Source: MSPOR6 sp964652195 (GTDB lineage: Bacteria > Poribacteria > WGA-4E > WGA-3G). Taken from it: a DNA stretch of 64,000 nt. The notes beneath the pieces are model-generated. The model was not told the DNA's origin and searched no databases. It worked only from the letters and a program-made list of their open reading frames with translations. The translations under genes and the position numbers were made by a program. The DNA lies in assembly GCA_964652195.1 (NCBI GenBank), contig CAZZBB010000050.1, forward strand, positions 1 to 64,000, written 5' to 3'. Below, in pieces: positions 1 to 8,968 of this stretch. Position 1 is the stretch's first letter, and every line of letters begins with the position of its first letter.

Positions 1-63
1 TTCACAATAGAGTGGAAGACTTCCAATAAACAAATCATTCCGTTTAACGTCTTAAAATTATAG

Positions 64-218
64 TATAGTGAACATTGAAAATAATAACACAAAATCCCTA
101 TAGGAGCGATCTCCGAATCGCGACTTAACTTAGGGAAAATCGGAAATCGGAGTTCGCGCCTACATCTCAAAATGTCCCATTAATTCAAAAGTTTACTATT
201 AACCTAAAGTTTACTATA
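64..218. repeat. MITE-like palindromic repeat element
   Basis: The 5' end of the window up to the first gene holds no coding region but carries a compact repeat. Ends TATAGTGAAC (64-73) and GTTTACTATA (209-218) are inverted copies with one mismatch. Inside, 101-162 folds into a long imperfect hairpin (TAGG/CCTA, GCGA/TCGC and CTCCGA/TCGGAG pairs). The segment 160-200 resembles, in inverted orientation, 59411-59453 in another element of this window. No transposase is present, so it would be non-autonomous. Assignment as a MITE is inference. Confidence 0.5.
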
Positions 219-279
219 AAAAATGAAATACATCCTTAAATCTCTAATTACGAAATATAGTATGAAGGAGGAAATTGAT

Positions 280-1470
280 ATGGCAAAATTAGCTATAAAT
301 GGTGGCGAACCTGTTGTGAAGAAGGGATTGGGAAAAAGTTGGCCAATTCATGATGAGAAAGAAGAAAATGCATTATTAGAGGTTATACGAAGTGGTGCAT
401 GGAATAGACGCGAGAAAGTTGACGAAATAGCAGAAAAATTTGCTACATACCATGATGCAGAATATGGAATACCATTAGCAAATGGGACAGTGGCATTACA
501 ATGTGCTCTGAAAGCTGCTGGCGTCACGGCTGGGGATGAAGTAATTGTTCCTGCTCTCACTTTTGTTGCAACAGGTACATCAGCGGTGTGCGTGAATGCA
601 GTTCCGGTTATCGTTGATGTAGATCCGTTGACATATAACATTGCACCTGAAGCAATTGAAGCAGCTATCACACCAAGAACCCGGGCAGTGATTCCTGTAC
701 ATAACGGCGGTTATCCTGCTGATATGGACGCTATTATGGATATAGCAGATAAACATAATTTAAAGGTGATTGAGGATTGCGCACATGCACACGGATCACA
801 ATGGCGTGGAAAAGGAATGGGTTCAATTGGGGATCTTGGAACATTCAGCTTTCAAATTGGTAAGACTCTTACATGTGGTGAGGGTGGAATGGTCATCACC
901 AACGATGAAGAACTTGCCAATAAAGCACGGGAAATAGCAAATCTGAATATGCGAATGACAAATTTACAAGCTGCATTGTTGTTAGCTCAATTTGAAAGGT
1001 TTCCTGAACAGGTGGAAACAAGGGAGAAAAATGTTGCATACCTCGTAAAGGGAATGGATGACATTGAAGGGATAGATCCTATTCCACGGGATGAACGGGT
1101 CACACGTTGGTGTTTCTATTATTGGGATTTTCGATTCGTACCTGAAGAGTTTGGAGGTATCTCTCGCGGAAGATTCATGGAAGCACTTGGAGCAGAGGGA
1201 GTTCCGTGTGGTGTTGGTGCACATGGTCAGCCAATATATAATGAAGGTCCATTTGCAAATGCTGACTGGTTTGACCAATTGGGATTACCACGTGAATATC
1301 TTGGGGATCGCGCAATTGACTATAGTACTATTCACTGTCCTCAAGCAGAACATGTTTATCATAATGAGGTATGCAGTTTCGGACATGCAATGTTTTTGGG
1401 TGATACTGATGACATGCAATCTATCTTAGATGCATTCCAAAAGATACGGTCGAATGTTGATGAATTATAG
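280..1470 (+). CDS. DegT/DnrJ/EryC1/StrS-family PLP-dependent aminotransferase
   Basis: A fold-type I aminotransferase of 396 residues, the usual size for the DegT/StrS family, which transaminates keto-sugars and cyclitols. The PLP lysine is seen in FQIGKTLTCGEGG (K195), and the cofactor aspartate region is EDCAHAHG (D166). The reading frame extends upstream to an ATG at 223, but the ATG at 280 has an AAGGAGG ribosome site nine bases before it and aligns with the family start, so 280 is chosen. It stands alone on the plus strand and converges with the next gene, whose stop is 17 bp away. Poor sugar-nucleotide context means the substrate cannot be named; a cyclitol or amino-sugar role is only a family-based guess. 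Confidence 0.9.
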   Translation: MAKLAINGGEPVVKKGLGKSWPIHDEKEENALLEVIRSGAWNRREKVDEIAEKFATYHDAEYGIPLANGTVALQCALKAAGVTAGDEVIVPALTFVATGTSAVCVNAVPVIVDVDPLTYNIAPEAIEAAITPRTRAVIPVHNGGYPADMDAIMDIADKHNLKVIEDCAHAHGSQWRGKGMGSIGDLGTFSFQIGKTLTCGEGGMVITNDEELANKAREIANLNMRMTNLQAALLLAQFERFPEQVETREKNVAYLVKGMDDIEGIDPIPRDERVTRWCFYYWDFRFVPEEFGGISRGRFMEALGAEGVPCGVGAHGQPIYNEGPFANADWFDQLGLPREYLGDRAIDYSTIHCPQAEHVYHNEVCSFGHAMFLGDTDDMQSILDAFQKIRSNVDEL

Positions 1471-1487
1471 GCAAACAACAATAGTTC

Positions 1488-3866
1488 TTACTTTATAGTC
1501 AATGGAATATCTAATGTTTGAGGTAAAAGACACATACTCTCATTACAAGCTTGGTAGCTGAGTTTTAGTAGAATCTGGTCGTTTTTCTTCAGTGTTAAAT
1601 TCTCTTTCGGTTTTATCTTCAAAGTAAAGGTCGGCGTTCCTTCATATACGAAGAGATAATCTGGACTAAACTCAAACTTGACAGATTTTCCTTTGGGATA
1701 CTTTACATCAGAAATTAAAATATAGGTGTCGTCTGGAACTGAAATAGTTGTAGGTATGAGATTTTCTTGACCGGTTGGATTTGCGTTTATGTGCCATCCA
1801 TCTTTTATTTTTACCTGAACCTTTACTTCAATTTCTCTACTCTTAGAAGTTGCTAATATTTCAGCATTCGCTGTTACGATAGGTTGAGTTGATGTGTCAG
1901 TTACTATACTTTCTTGAGGTGAGTTATTGATTTCTTGCGAATTCAGGTATGCGTTAAGCGAATATAGCATATGCATAAATGAAGAAGGTGTCTCGTCCAT
2001 TGCTTGTGCAAAACTACGCAGGGTTTTATCAGCATATTCTCGGTAATTAACATATGCGTTTTTTGTTAGTAAATGGTCATTTTTTTCTTGTAGAATCAGG
2101 AGATTGTTGACTGCTACAGCATTCCCCGATGGAATAGCTGAATCGTGCGGTTTTTTGGTTCGTACAATCAATTGTTTATCATCTGCCTTCGTATAATAGA
2201 ACCCTCCATTCATATCATCCCAAAAGAGTTCAATCATCTTGTGTGTAAGTTCTTGTGCAGAGACCAACCACTTCTCTTCACCACTGGCTTCATACAACGT
2301 TAGTAAACCTTGAATAAAAAAAGCATAATCATCAAGATATCCATCAAATTTTGCTACATTAGAAGTAGACAAATGCCATAGTTCTCCATCTGGTTTTGTT
2401 AATGTATCAAGTATAAACTGGGCAGCTTTCGATGCTGCGGTATAATACTTTTTTTCTTCTAAGACTTGATATCCGTAAGCATGTGCCTCGATCATGAGTC
2501 CATTCCAACTCACGAGAATCTTTGTATCTAATAGTGGTCGTTCCCGTTCATATCGGGCATTTAATAACTTCTCTTTTGAAGAACTCAAAGATAGTATAGA
2601 TTCTTCTGACTTATCATATTCAGGTACGTATAACACATTCTTCCCTTCAAAATTCGTACCCTTGTCAACTCCATAAATTGTATTAAACTGTATTACATCC
2701 TTCTTATCAAGAAGACCATTTATCTCTTCTTTTGTCCATACATAGTATTTTCCTTCCTCTGCATCGGTTTCTGCATCGATGGCAGAATAAAAGCCTCCAT
2801 CTGGATGGGTCATTTCTCGTTCAATAAAAGTGAATATCTCTTTCGCAATACGTCGATATAATGGTTTCTTAGTGATATGATATGCTTTTAAATAAAGCTT
2901 AGCTAACAATGCATTGTCATATAACATTTTTTCAAAGTGAGGAACAAGCCATTTTGCATCAACAGAGTATCTATGAAATCCCCCTCCTATTTGGTCATAG
3001 ATCCCACCATAAGCCATCATATCTAAAGTATGTGTAACCATTTTCAATAAAGAATCATCATCTTTGGATGGTTTATCTAATTCTGAACGTCTTTCGTATT
3101 CTCTTAACAGGAATTCCAGATTGGATGGACTTGGGAATTTTGGGGCAGTACTGAAACCCCCATAAGCCTTGTCAAATTTCGACTCAAGGAAATCAACAGC
3201 GTCTGTTATCAATGATAGGTCAATTGGCTTTTCAATAAGTGTGGTAAATCCCTTACTTGTTGCCACTTCAATAAATTTTGTTATCCTGTTAGCAGATTCG
3301 ATCACTTCAGTTTCTCTTGTTATCCATGCATCGTTCACTGCTTCAAGAATCGTAGGGAATCCTGGTCTATTGGGTTGGTCTGTTGGTGGAAAATATGTTC
3401 CAGCATAGAACGGTTTTAGGTCAGGAGTAAGAAAAACAGAATTTGGCCATCCACCGTGTTGTATCAACAACTGCGTTGCTGTCATATAGATTTCATCAAG
3501 ATCTGGTCGTTCTTCACGATCAATTTTGATATTGATAAAGTTCTCATTCATCTGTTTGGCAATTTCTGGATTTGAGAATACTTTACGTTCCATCACATGA
3601 CACCAGTGACATGTAGAGTATCCTACAGAAAGGAATATAGGTTTGTTCTCTTTTTTTGCCCGTGATAATGCTTCATCTCCCCACGGATACCAATCTACAG
3701 GGTTATGAGCATGAAGTAATAGGTATTGACTTGTTTCATTGATGAGACGGTTCGTCCATTTCCAAGTACCATCAGGATTCTTCAGAGAATCTTCATCTGC
3801 AGCTGAAATCCAAACAAAATTTATCAGAATTAATGGGATGATAATTACCCGTAATGTACTTTTCAT
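1488..3866 (-). CDS. Exported thioredoxin-fold protein (YyaL/SPATA20-type, DUF255) with DsbD-N-like tail
   Basis: A 792-residue protein. An N-terminal signal peptide or anchor (residues 1-23) precedes a thioredoxin-like domain with the family signature STCHWCHVM (C86, C89) and KIDREERPD. A long alpha/alpha-barrel region resembling N-acylglucosamine epimerase-like folds follows (about 180-640). The last roughly 120 residues resemble the N-terminal immunoglobulin-like domain of DsbD, with cysteines C774 and C779 in ACNESMC. Most family members are about 600-700 residues and cytosolic; the signal sequence and the extra tail suggest a periplasmic thiol-disulfide role here (inference). It lies 63 bp downstream of the metal-transport genes on the same strand and may be cotranscribed. 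The ribosome site before the ATG is weak. Confidence 0.82.
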   Translation of the reverse strand: MKSTLRVIIIPLILINFVWISAADEDSLKNPDGTWKWTNRLINETSQYLLLHAHNPVDWYPWGDEALSRAKKENKPIFLSVGYSTCHWCHVMERKVFSNPEIAKQMNENFINIKIDREERPDLDEIYMTATQLLIQHGGWPNSVFLTPDLKPFYAGTYFPPTDQPNRPGFPTILEAVNDAWITRETEVIESANRITKFIEVATSKGFTTLIEKPIDLSLITDAVDFLESKFDKAYGGFSTAPKFPSPSNLEFLLREYERRSELDKPSKDDDSLLKMVTHTLDMMAYGGIYDQIGGGFHRYSVDAKWLVPHFEKMLYDNALLAKLYLKAYHITKKPLYRRIAKEIFTFIEREMTHPDGGFYSAIDAETDAEEGKYYVWTKEEINGLLDKKDVIQFNTIYGVDKGTNFEGKNVLYVPEYDKSEESILSLSSSKEKLLNARYERERPLLDTKILVSWNGLMIEAHAYGYQVLEEKKYYTAASKAAQFILDTLTKPDGELWHLSTSNVAKFDGYLDDYAFFIQGLLTLYEASGEEKWLVSAQELTHKMIELFWDDMNGGFYYTKADDKQLIVRTKKPHDSAIPSGNAVAVNNLLILQEKNDHLLTKNAYVNYREYADKTLRSFAQAMDETPSSFMHMLYSLNAYLNSQEINNSPQESIVTDTSTQPIVTANAEILATSKSREIEVKVQVKIKDGWHINANPTGQENLIPTTISVPDDTYILISDVKYPKGKSVKFEFSPDYLFVYEGTPTFTLKIKPKENLTLKKNDQILLKLSYQACNESMCLLPQTLDIPLTIK

Positions 3867-3929
3867 GTTGATGAACCCTTTGTTTCATTAGGTGAGAGAA
3901 TTTCTGTAAAATAATAAGCAATAAATGAA

Positions 3930-5036
3930 TTACTGAACAAGAGCTTGCTCTGCTATAGATCTACCAAGATCTGTCAGTGTGAGTTGGGTATCATTTTGAG
4001 AAACACATCTGTTGTTAAGAGCATATCTTACGACCTTAGATGCAAATGATGGTTCCCATTGTAGGTGTTCATGTAAATGTGTGATTTCTGATTCGTCTAC
4101 TGATTCAGGTAAACCTTCATGGTTTAGCAGGTGAATGACAAGCATTGTCTGAGCAAACTCCCATTTTTGACGCAAATGTCTTCGTGCTATTGATAATAGA
4201 CCACGTTTTGGTACAAACAGAAAAACCAAGACAAATGCAAGGAAAGTTACAGAAGCAATTGTCCCAGCAATTGATACATCAAATTGATAGGCAATTAAAT
4301 ACCCGACTACTGCATTGATACTTCCAATTGCTGCACTTAAAACCAGCATACGTGTTAGGTTATCGGTCATTAGATAAGCGGTTGCAGCAGGTCCAGCAAT
4401 GAGAGCAACAACCAAAATAGATCCAACTGCATCAAAAGCACCAACAATCGTAATAGAAACCAAGGTCATTAATCCGTAATGAATTAGTGTCGGGGCAAAA
4501 CCTAACGTTGCTGCCAAACCAATATCGAAAGTTACCAACTTTAGTTCCTTGTAAAACAAGAAAATAAAAGTAAGATTCAAAATCAAAATCACTGCCATAA
4601 CCGTCAGTGCTACGGGACCTACATCCAACCCTAAGATAGTTAACCGATTTAGTGGGGAATAAGCGAGTTCCCCGAGCAGAACAGCATCGATATCAAGATG
4701 TACATTCCGTGTATATCTTGATATTAGGATTACACCAACACTGAAGAGAGCGGGGAATGTTAACCCAATAGCAGCATCTTCTTTTATTAGATCAGTTTTC
4801 TGTAATAATTCTACTAATACAACCGTGAGTACTCCGGTTCCTGCTGCAACAAAAATAAGGATTGGGGAAGAAACAGTATGTGTAAAGAAGAACGCAATTA
4901 CAATCCCCGGTAAGATTGCATGACTGATTGCATCACTCATCAATGTCATCCTACGTAAGACCAGAAATACTCCCGGTATAGCACATGCGGATGCTGTTAC
5001 AATTGCAATGAGTAGGATTTCAAGATGGACCGGCAT
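3930..5036 (-). CDS. Metal ABC transporter permease fused to a C-terminal winged-helix domain
   Basis: The first about 280 residues form a multi-helix ABC-3 family permease (the TroC/MntB/ZnuB group for Mn, Zn or Fe), including the early SDAISHAILPG motif typical of these permeases. Residues about 285-368 are soluble and look like a winged-helix domain (LLSIARRHLRQKWEFAQ onward, ending in LTLTDLGRSIAEQALV, a typical DtxR/MarR-like wing sequence). Permease-regulator fusions of this type are known in scattered bacterial metal transporters. It is the last transporter gene in the metal operon, five bases after the other permease. The two permeases probably form a heterodimer. The added domain could bind the ATPase, DNA or metal; the sequence does not decide. 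Confidence 0.9.
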   Translation of the reverse strand: MPVHLEILLIAIVTASACAIPGVFLVLRRMTLMSDAISHAILPGIVIAFFFTHTVSSPILIFVAAGTGVLTVVLVELLQKTDLIKEDAAIGLTFPALFSVGVILISRYTRNVHLDIDAVLLGELAYSPLNRLTILGLDVGPVALTVMAVILILNLTFIFLFYKELKLVTFDIGLAATLGFAPTLIHYGLMTLVSITIVGAFDAVGSILVVALIAGPAATAYLMTDNLTRMLVLSAAIGSINAVVGYLIAYQFDVSIAGTIASVTFLAFVLVFLFVPKRGLLSIARRHLRQKWEFAQTMLVIHLLNHEGLPESVDESEITHLHEHLQWEPSFASKVVRYALNNRCVSQNDTQLTLTDLGRSIAEQALVQ

Positions 5037-5041
5037 AGGTA

Positions 5042-5986
5042 TTAATCACTTTTCTGTTGTGGTTGTTCTATCAATTTGTTTGATGCCATTCTAATGTTTC
5101 GTCTGTTCTGCCGTTGTCGAGAACTATTCCAAATTAATCCACGGTTAGGGGCAATGGTTATAGATATCATGACAAAAAGAGTTGCACTGAGAATTATTGT
5201 CGGTCCAGTTGGAATATTTGCTCCACTGCTGCTAATGATGGTTCCCATTACTCCAGATACAGCGCCGAATATGGCAGCGAGGGTGACCATCAAACTGAAC
5301 CGATCTGTCCATTGTCGTGCTGCTACAGCAGGGGCAACAATCATGGCACTCATGAGAACAGCACCAACTGCCTCCAAACCAATGACAATAGCAATTACAA
5401 GAAGACTTGTTAACAATACATCAAGTGTTCTGATTGGGAATCCTATAGATGCAGCGAATCCTTCATCAAAAATTAGTAGTTTTAGTTCTTTCCATAAAAT
5501 CAACATAATTATGAGGACAATACCTCCAAGTATACCAATAGTTACGACATCACGTTTTAACATTGTTGCAGCTTGTCCAAAGAGGAAGGTATCCAAACCA
5601 GCTTGATTTGCATTTCCCGTTCGTTGTATAAGTGAGAGTAGGACTAATCCAAAACCGAAGAAGGTTGAGAGGATTAAAGCAAGGGCACTATCAAATTTGA
5701 TCCGAGTGAGTCTGACAATAGCTATGATTATTACTGTTCCTATCCATCCTGCAATTGCTGCCCCAAGAATAAGCAATAAGTGGATCTTAGTTCCAGTGAG
5801 AAGGAATGCCAATGCGATACCGGGAAGCGCAGCATGAGAAATTGCATCACCCATCAAACTTTGTCGACGTAATACTGCATACGTGCCGAGTGCACCACTG
5901 ACTGTACCAAGAAACGCAGCACCCAATGCTACTGTAATGAGTGTATAGTCAAAATGGTTAAGAAGGTTATTAATAAAGTTTAGCAC
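5042..5986 (-). CDS. Metal ABC transporter permease (TroC/MntB/ZnuB family)
   Basis: A 314-residue integral membrane protein with about eight or nine hydrophobic segments and the family motif GDAISHAALPG near residue 50, where the ABC-3 permeases carry it. The C-terminus is short and basic, without the extra winged-helix domain of its neighbour. It sits between the ATPase gene (75-bp gap) and the second permease gene (5-bp gap). Two different permease subunits with one ATPase and one binding protein is the TroABCD arrangement. Substrate is expected to be Mn2+, with Zn2+ or Fe2+ as alternatives, judged from the regulator and operator of the operon. Confidence 0.93.
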   Translation of the reverse strand: MLNFINNLLNHFDYTLITVALGAAFLGTVSGALGTYAVLRRQSLMGDAISHAALPGIALAFLLTGTKIHLLLILGAAIAGWIGTVIIIAIVRLTRIKFDSALALILSTFFGFGLVLLSLIQRTGNANQAGLDTFLFGQAATMLKRDVVTIGILGGIVLIIMLILWKELKLLIFDEGFAASIGFPIRTLDVLLTSLLVIAIVIGLEAVGAVLMSAMIVAPAVAARQWTDRFSLMVTLAAIFGAVSGVMGTIISSSGANIPTGPTIILSATLFVMISITIAPNRGLIWNSSRQRQNRRNIRMASNKLIEQPQQKSD

Positions 5987-6061
5987 TAATATTATATTCC
6001 ATTTTGGTAGAAATAGGTTGGTAGTAAAAACAAATGAATTCTACCGATAAAGTTGGTATAT

Positions 6062-6805
6062 TTATCGGTTTTTCATGAAGGCGATTCGTCCACCGTAAGT
6101 CTCTCTGAGATTCTCAGGTGTGAACGTCTCTTGGACTGGACCGCTTGCAATTCGACGAATATTCAAAAGGGTTACCCAATCGAAATAGTCTGCAACAGTT
6201 TGTAGGTCATGATGTACAACGACGACAGTTTTTCCGTTTTCACGGAGTTCCTGTAATAAAGCTACAATAGCCCTTTCAGTAGTAGCATCAACACCTTGAA
6301 ATGGTTCGTCCATAAGGTAGACGTTAGAATCTTGAACGAGGGCACGAGCAAGGAAGACTCGTTGCTGTTGTCCACCAGAGAGTTGGCTGATTTGTCGGTT
6401 ACTGTATTTTTCCATTCCAACTTTTTCTAATGCATTCATTGCCAATTCTCGATCAGTCTTTCTGGGACGACGTATCCAACCAAGGGCACCATAGCGTCCC
6501 ATCATCACAACATCAAGGACATTTGTAGGAAAATCCCAGTCCACAGTTCCTCGTTGTGGTACATATCCAACAATTTTTCTCTGGACTTCATAGGGTTTAT
6601 CATGAATTAGAACTTTGCCTGATGCTGTTCGTACTAATCCTAAAATTGCTTTGATTAGGGTTGTTTTACCTGCCCCATTTGGACCAACAATTGCTAATAA
6701 TACCCCTGGTGGTACATCAAGGTCTATATCCCATAAGACTGGCGTTTCATGGTATGCGACAGTTAAATCCATTACAGAGATTGCATTTGTAGCAGGAGAT
6801 TGCAA
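6062..6805 (-). CDS. Metal ABC transporter ATP-binding protein
   Basis: A 247-residue ABC ATPase of standard length. Visible motifs are Walker A GPNGAGKTTL, a Q-loop in YVPQRGTVDWDFP, signature LSGGQQQR, Walker B VYLMDEPFQG and switch histidine VVVHHD. YVPQR followed by a DWDFP-type sequence is characteristic of the Mn/Zn/Fe chelate group (MntB/ZnuC/TroB). It powers the two permeases encoded just downstream and is two bases from the end of the binding-protein gene, consistent with translational coupling in one operon. Substrate cannot be read from this subunit. Confidence 0.95.
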   Translation of the reverse strand: MQSPATNAISVMDLTVAYHETPVLWDIDLDVPPGVLLAIVGPNGAGKTTLIKAILGLVRTASGKVLIHDKPYEVQRKIVGYVPQRGTVDWDFPTNVLDVVMMGRYGALGWIRRPRKTDRELAMNALEKVGMEKYSNRQISQLSGGQQQRVFLARALVQDSNVYLMDEPFQGVDATTERAIVALLQELRENGKTVVVVHHDLQTVADYFDWVTLLNIRRIASGPVQETFTPENLRETYGGRIAFMKNR

Positions 6806-6807
6806 AA

Positions 6808-7830
6808 TTAATGTTCCTTTTTATCACTGTCCATAACTACGGATTCACCAATAAGAGCAGAAACAATCGTATCTATATTATGTTTTACCATACCGATATA
6901 TGTTCCTTCTGGTGTGCCTTCATTTCCCATAGCATCAGAGAATAATTCACCACCAATCTGAACATCAAACCCTTTTGATTTCACTGCTGCTTTGACAGCT
7001 TCTAAGCTACGTATAGGAACAGAAGATTCAACAAAAATTGCAGGGAGCTTATTTTCAGCAATAAATGTTGCTAATTCTTTTACATCAGCAATTCCGGCTT
7101 CAGATACGGTGCTCATTCCCTGTAGACCACGTACTTCAAAACCGTATGCTTTACCAAAATAGTTAAATGCGTCGTGTGCTGTGACAAGGATTCGCTGTTC
7201 AGAGGGAACACGTTCAGCTTGTGTCTTAACATATTGCTGTAGCTCATTAAGTTTCATTAGGTAATGGTCGGTATTTGCATTATAAATCTGCAGTGATTCA
7301 GGTTTATGTTCAACCAAAGTGTCTCGGACAACTTCCACTGCTTTTATCCACAAAGATATGTCAAACCATATATGAGGGTCATATTGACCTTCATATTCAG
7401 GTGGAGTAAGTAATAGTTTTTTATCAACACTATCTGAAACTGCTACAGCTTTTGTTTTACCTGATAAACTTCCAAGTACATCTGCCATTTTCGATTCAAG
7501 ATGTAGTCCATTATAGAATATGATCTGTGCTGAATTAAGTCTTTCAATGTCTTTTGCTGTAGGTTTGTAGAGATGTGGGTCTACCCCTGGACCCATCATA
7601 CCGATTACGTCAACTGTTTCTCCACCAACATTCTTTACGATATCGGTAATCATTCCAATTGTTGTAACCACACGTATCTTTTCATTTTCTGGAATCTTCT
7701 TTTCAACTTTTGGATCACATCCAGTAATAGTGAGAGTATAAAATATGAGTAAACACCCTACTAATATAGGTATAATAATTTTTGAATAGAGATAATATGT
7801 GCTTTTTAAAAAATTGTATATATATTTCAT
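6808..7830 (-). CDS. Metal ABC transporter substrate-binding lipoprotein (TroA/ZnuA-like)
   Basis: A 340-residue cluster A-I solute-binding protein. An N-terminal hydrophobic segment ends in a lipobox TITGC (C38 lipidated, predicted). The metal ligands of the family are recognisable: H86 in DPHLYKP, H153 in DPHIWFD, H219 in TAHDAFNYF and D299 in ELFSDAMG. A histidine at the third position is the TroA/ZnuA pattern; strict Mn-binders such as PsaA carry Glu there. The His-rich loop of zinc-specific ZnuA is absent. Together with the MntR-like regulator this suggests Mn2+ with possible Zn2+ binding. The gene is six bases downstream of the VIT1-type transporter gene. Confidence 0.92.
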   Translation of the reverse strand: MKYIYNFLKSTYYLYSKIIIPILVGCLLIFYTLTITGCDPKVEKKIPENEKIRVVTTIGMITDIVKNVGGETVDVIGMMGPGVDPHLYKPTAKDIERLNSAQIIFYNGLHLESKMADVLGSLSGKTKAVAVSDSVDKKLLLTPPEYEGQYDPHIWFDISLWIKAVEVVRDTLVEHKPESLQIYNANTDHYLMKLNELQQYVKTQAERVPSEQRILVTAHDAFNYFGKAYGFEVRGLQGMSTVSEAGIADVKELATFIAENKLPAIFVESSVPIRSLEAVKAAVKSKGFDVQIGGELFSDAMGNEGTPEGTYIGMVKHNIDTIVSALIGESVVMDSDKKEH

Positions 7831-7836
7831 GTTAAT

Positions 7837-8964
7837 TTATAAGAATAAATAATCTAAGAGCATTCCAACAAGATAACCGACGCCAGCTACCCCGAGTCCA
7901 ACAACAAACATATCAAAGCCACTTCTTATTATTCCGCGTCCTGTGAAAAGACTCCTTGCAGATCCAACAATGAAGTGAGACAACATTGCAATTGTAAAAG
8001 ATATCCAAATTGCAATCATTCCTTCTGTAAATAGAAATGGGGCAACAGGGATAAAGGCACCAATCGCAGTCGCAAGTCCTGTGATCCATCCTTCACTGAA
8101 TGGTGTTGAATGGATCTTACCAATTTTCAGTTCCGCTTGAATCTTCTCCTCTAACGCCCTTTCTGGGTCACTCATCACCTCTTTTGCGAGCTCCTGTGCA
8201 TGTTCTTTGGGTACACCTCGAGCAGCATATATAAGGGCAAGTTCCTCTTCTTCAATGTCAGGCATGAGTCGGATTTCATCCTTTTCTACCTGTATTTCGT
8301 GATCGTAAACCTCCTGTTCACTTTTTGCTGCGAGATACCCAGATGCCCCCATGGAAAGTGAATCGGCAACTGTACCCACAATTCCAGCAACAAGTATTGT
8401 ATTGACACTTTCAGATGCAGCAATGACCCCAGCGACCAATCCAAAATTGGCTGTAAGGCCGTCATTAAAGCCGTAAATTATATTACCTAACACACCACCG
8501 GATTCAGTTTTATGCCAAGGTTCGTCCGTTGTCCCTGTAAGTTCATTAAGACTTTCTGTGTGTTGAGCAGATTCTTTTGCTAATATGAGCGCTGTCTCTT
8601 TTGCATCAGAATGCGAACTGCTCTTGTGTAGGGCAATGTATTCTTTAACTTCACTCGCTTCTTCTTTCAACATACGAGCTAATGGTAATACTTTATCAAT
8701 ATTACGTGCATACCATGACCAGAACTGTGCTTTTAAACTCGGTTTAATATGCTTGAACTTAATATCGTATGTAGATAACATTTTTTCCCATCTATCGACG
8801 TGTTTGCTTTCCACCTCTGATAAATCACTTAGTATTTCCTTACGATTATAATCAGTCTCAAGTTCGGCAAAAACACTATAAAGAAAAGTCGCATCAACTT
8901 CATCCTGAAGATGGTGCCGCCATATCTTGATTGTTTTCTTGTTTACTCTCTCTTTCTTTTCCAT
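7837..8964 (-). CDS. Ferritin-like / VIT1-CCC1 fusion membrane metal transporter (MbfA-like)
   Basis: A 375-residue protein in two parts. Residues about 10-145 form a ferritin/rubrerythrin-like helical bundle (EVDATFLYSVFAE, EVESKHVDRWEKM, EEASEVKEYIALH supply Glu and His ligands). Residues about 150-375 are a VIT1/CCC1 domain beginning IYGFNDGLTANFGLVAGV, with about five membrane helices and an acidic metal-binding insert (EVYDHEIQVEKDEIR onward). Related fusions (MbfA of rhizobia) export Fe2+ and use the ferritin part as a sensor; yeast CCC1 and plant VIT1 sequester Fe or Mn. It lies between the metal regulator (4-bp gap) and the uptake genes (6-bp gap), so an exporter or store is expressed with an importer. 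Confidence 0.9.
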   Translation of the reverse strand: MEKKERVNKKTIKIWRHHLQDEVDATFLYSVFAELETDYNRKEILSDLSEVESKHVDRWEKMLSTYDIKFKHIKPSLKAQFWSWYARNIDKVLPLARMLKEEASEVKEYIALHKSSSHSDAKETALILAKESAQHTESLNELTGTTDEPWHKTESGGVLGNIIYGFNDGLTANFGLVAGVIAASESVNTILVAGIVGTVADSLSMGASGYLAAKSEQEVYDHEIQVEKDEIRLMPDIEEEELALIYAARGVPKEHAQELAKEVMSDPERALEEKIQAELKIGKIHSTPFSEGWITGLATAIGAFIPVAPFLFTEGMIAIWISFTIAMLSHFIVGSARSLFTGRGIIRSGFDMFVVGLGVAGVGYLVGMLLDYLFL

Positions 8965-8968
8965 GCTT

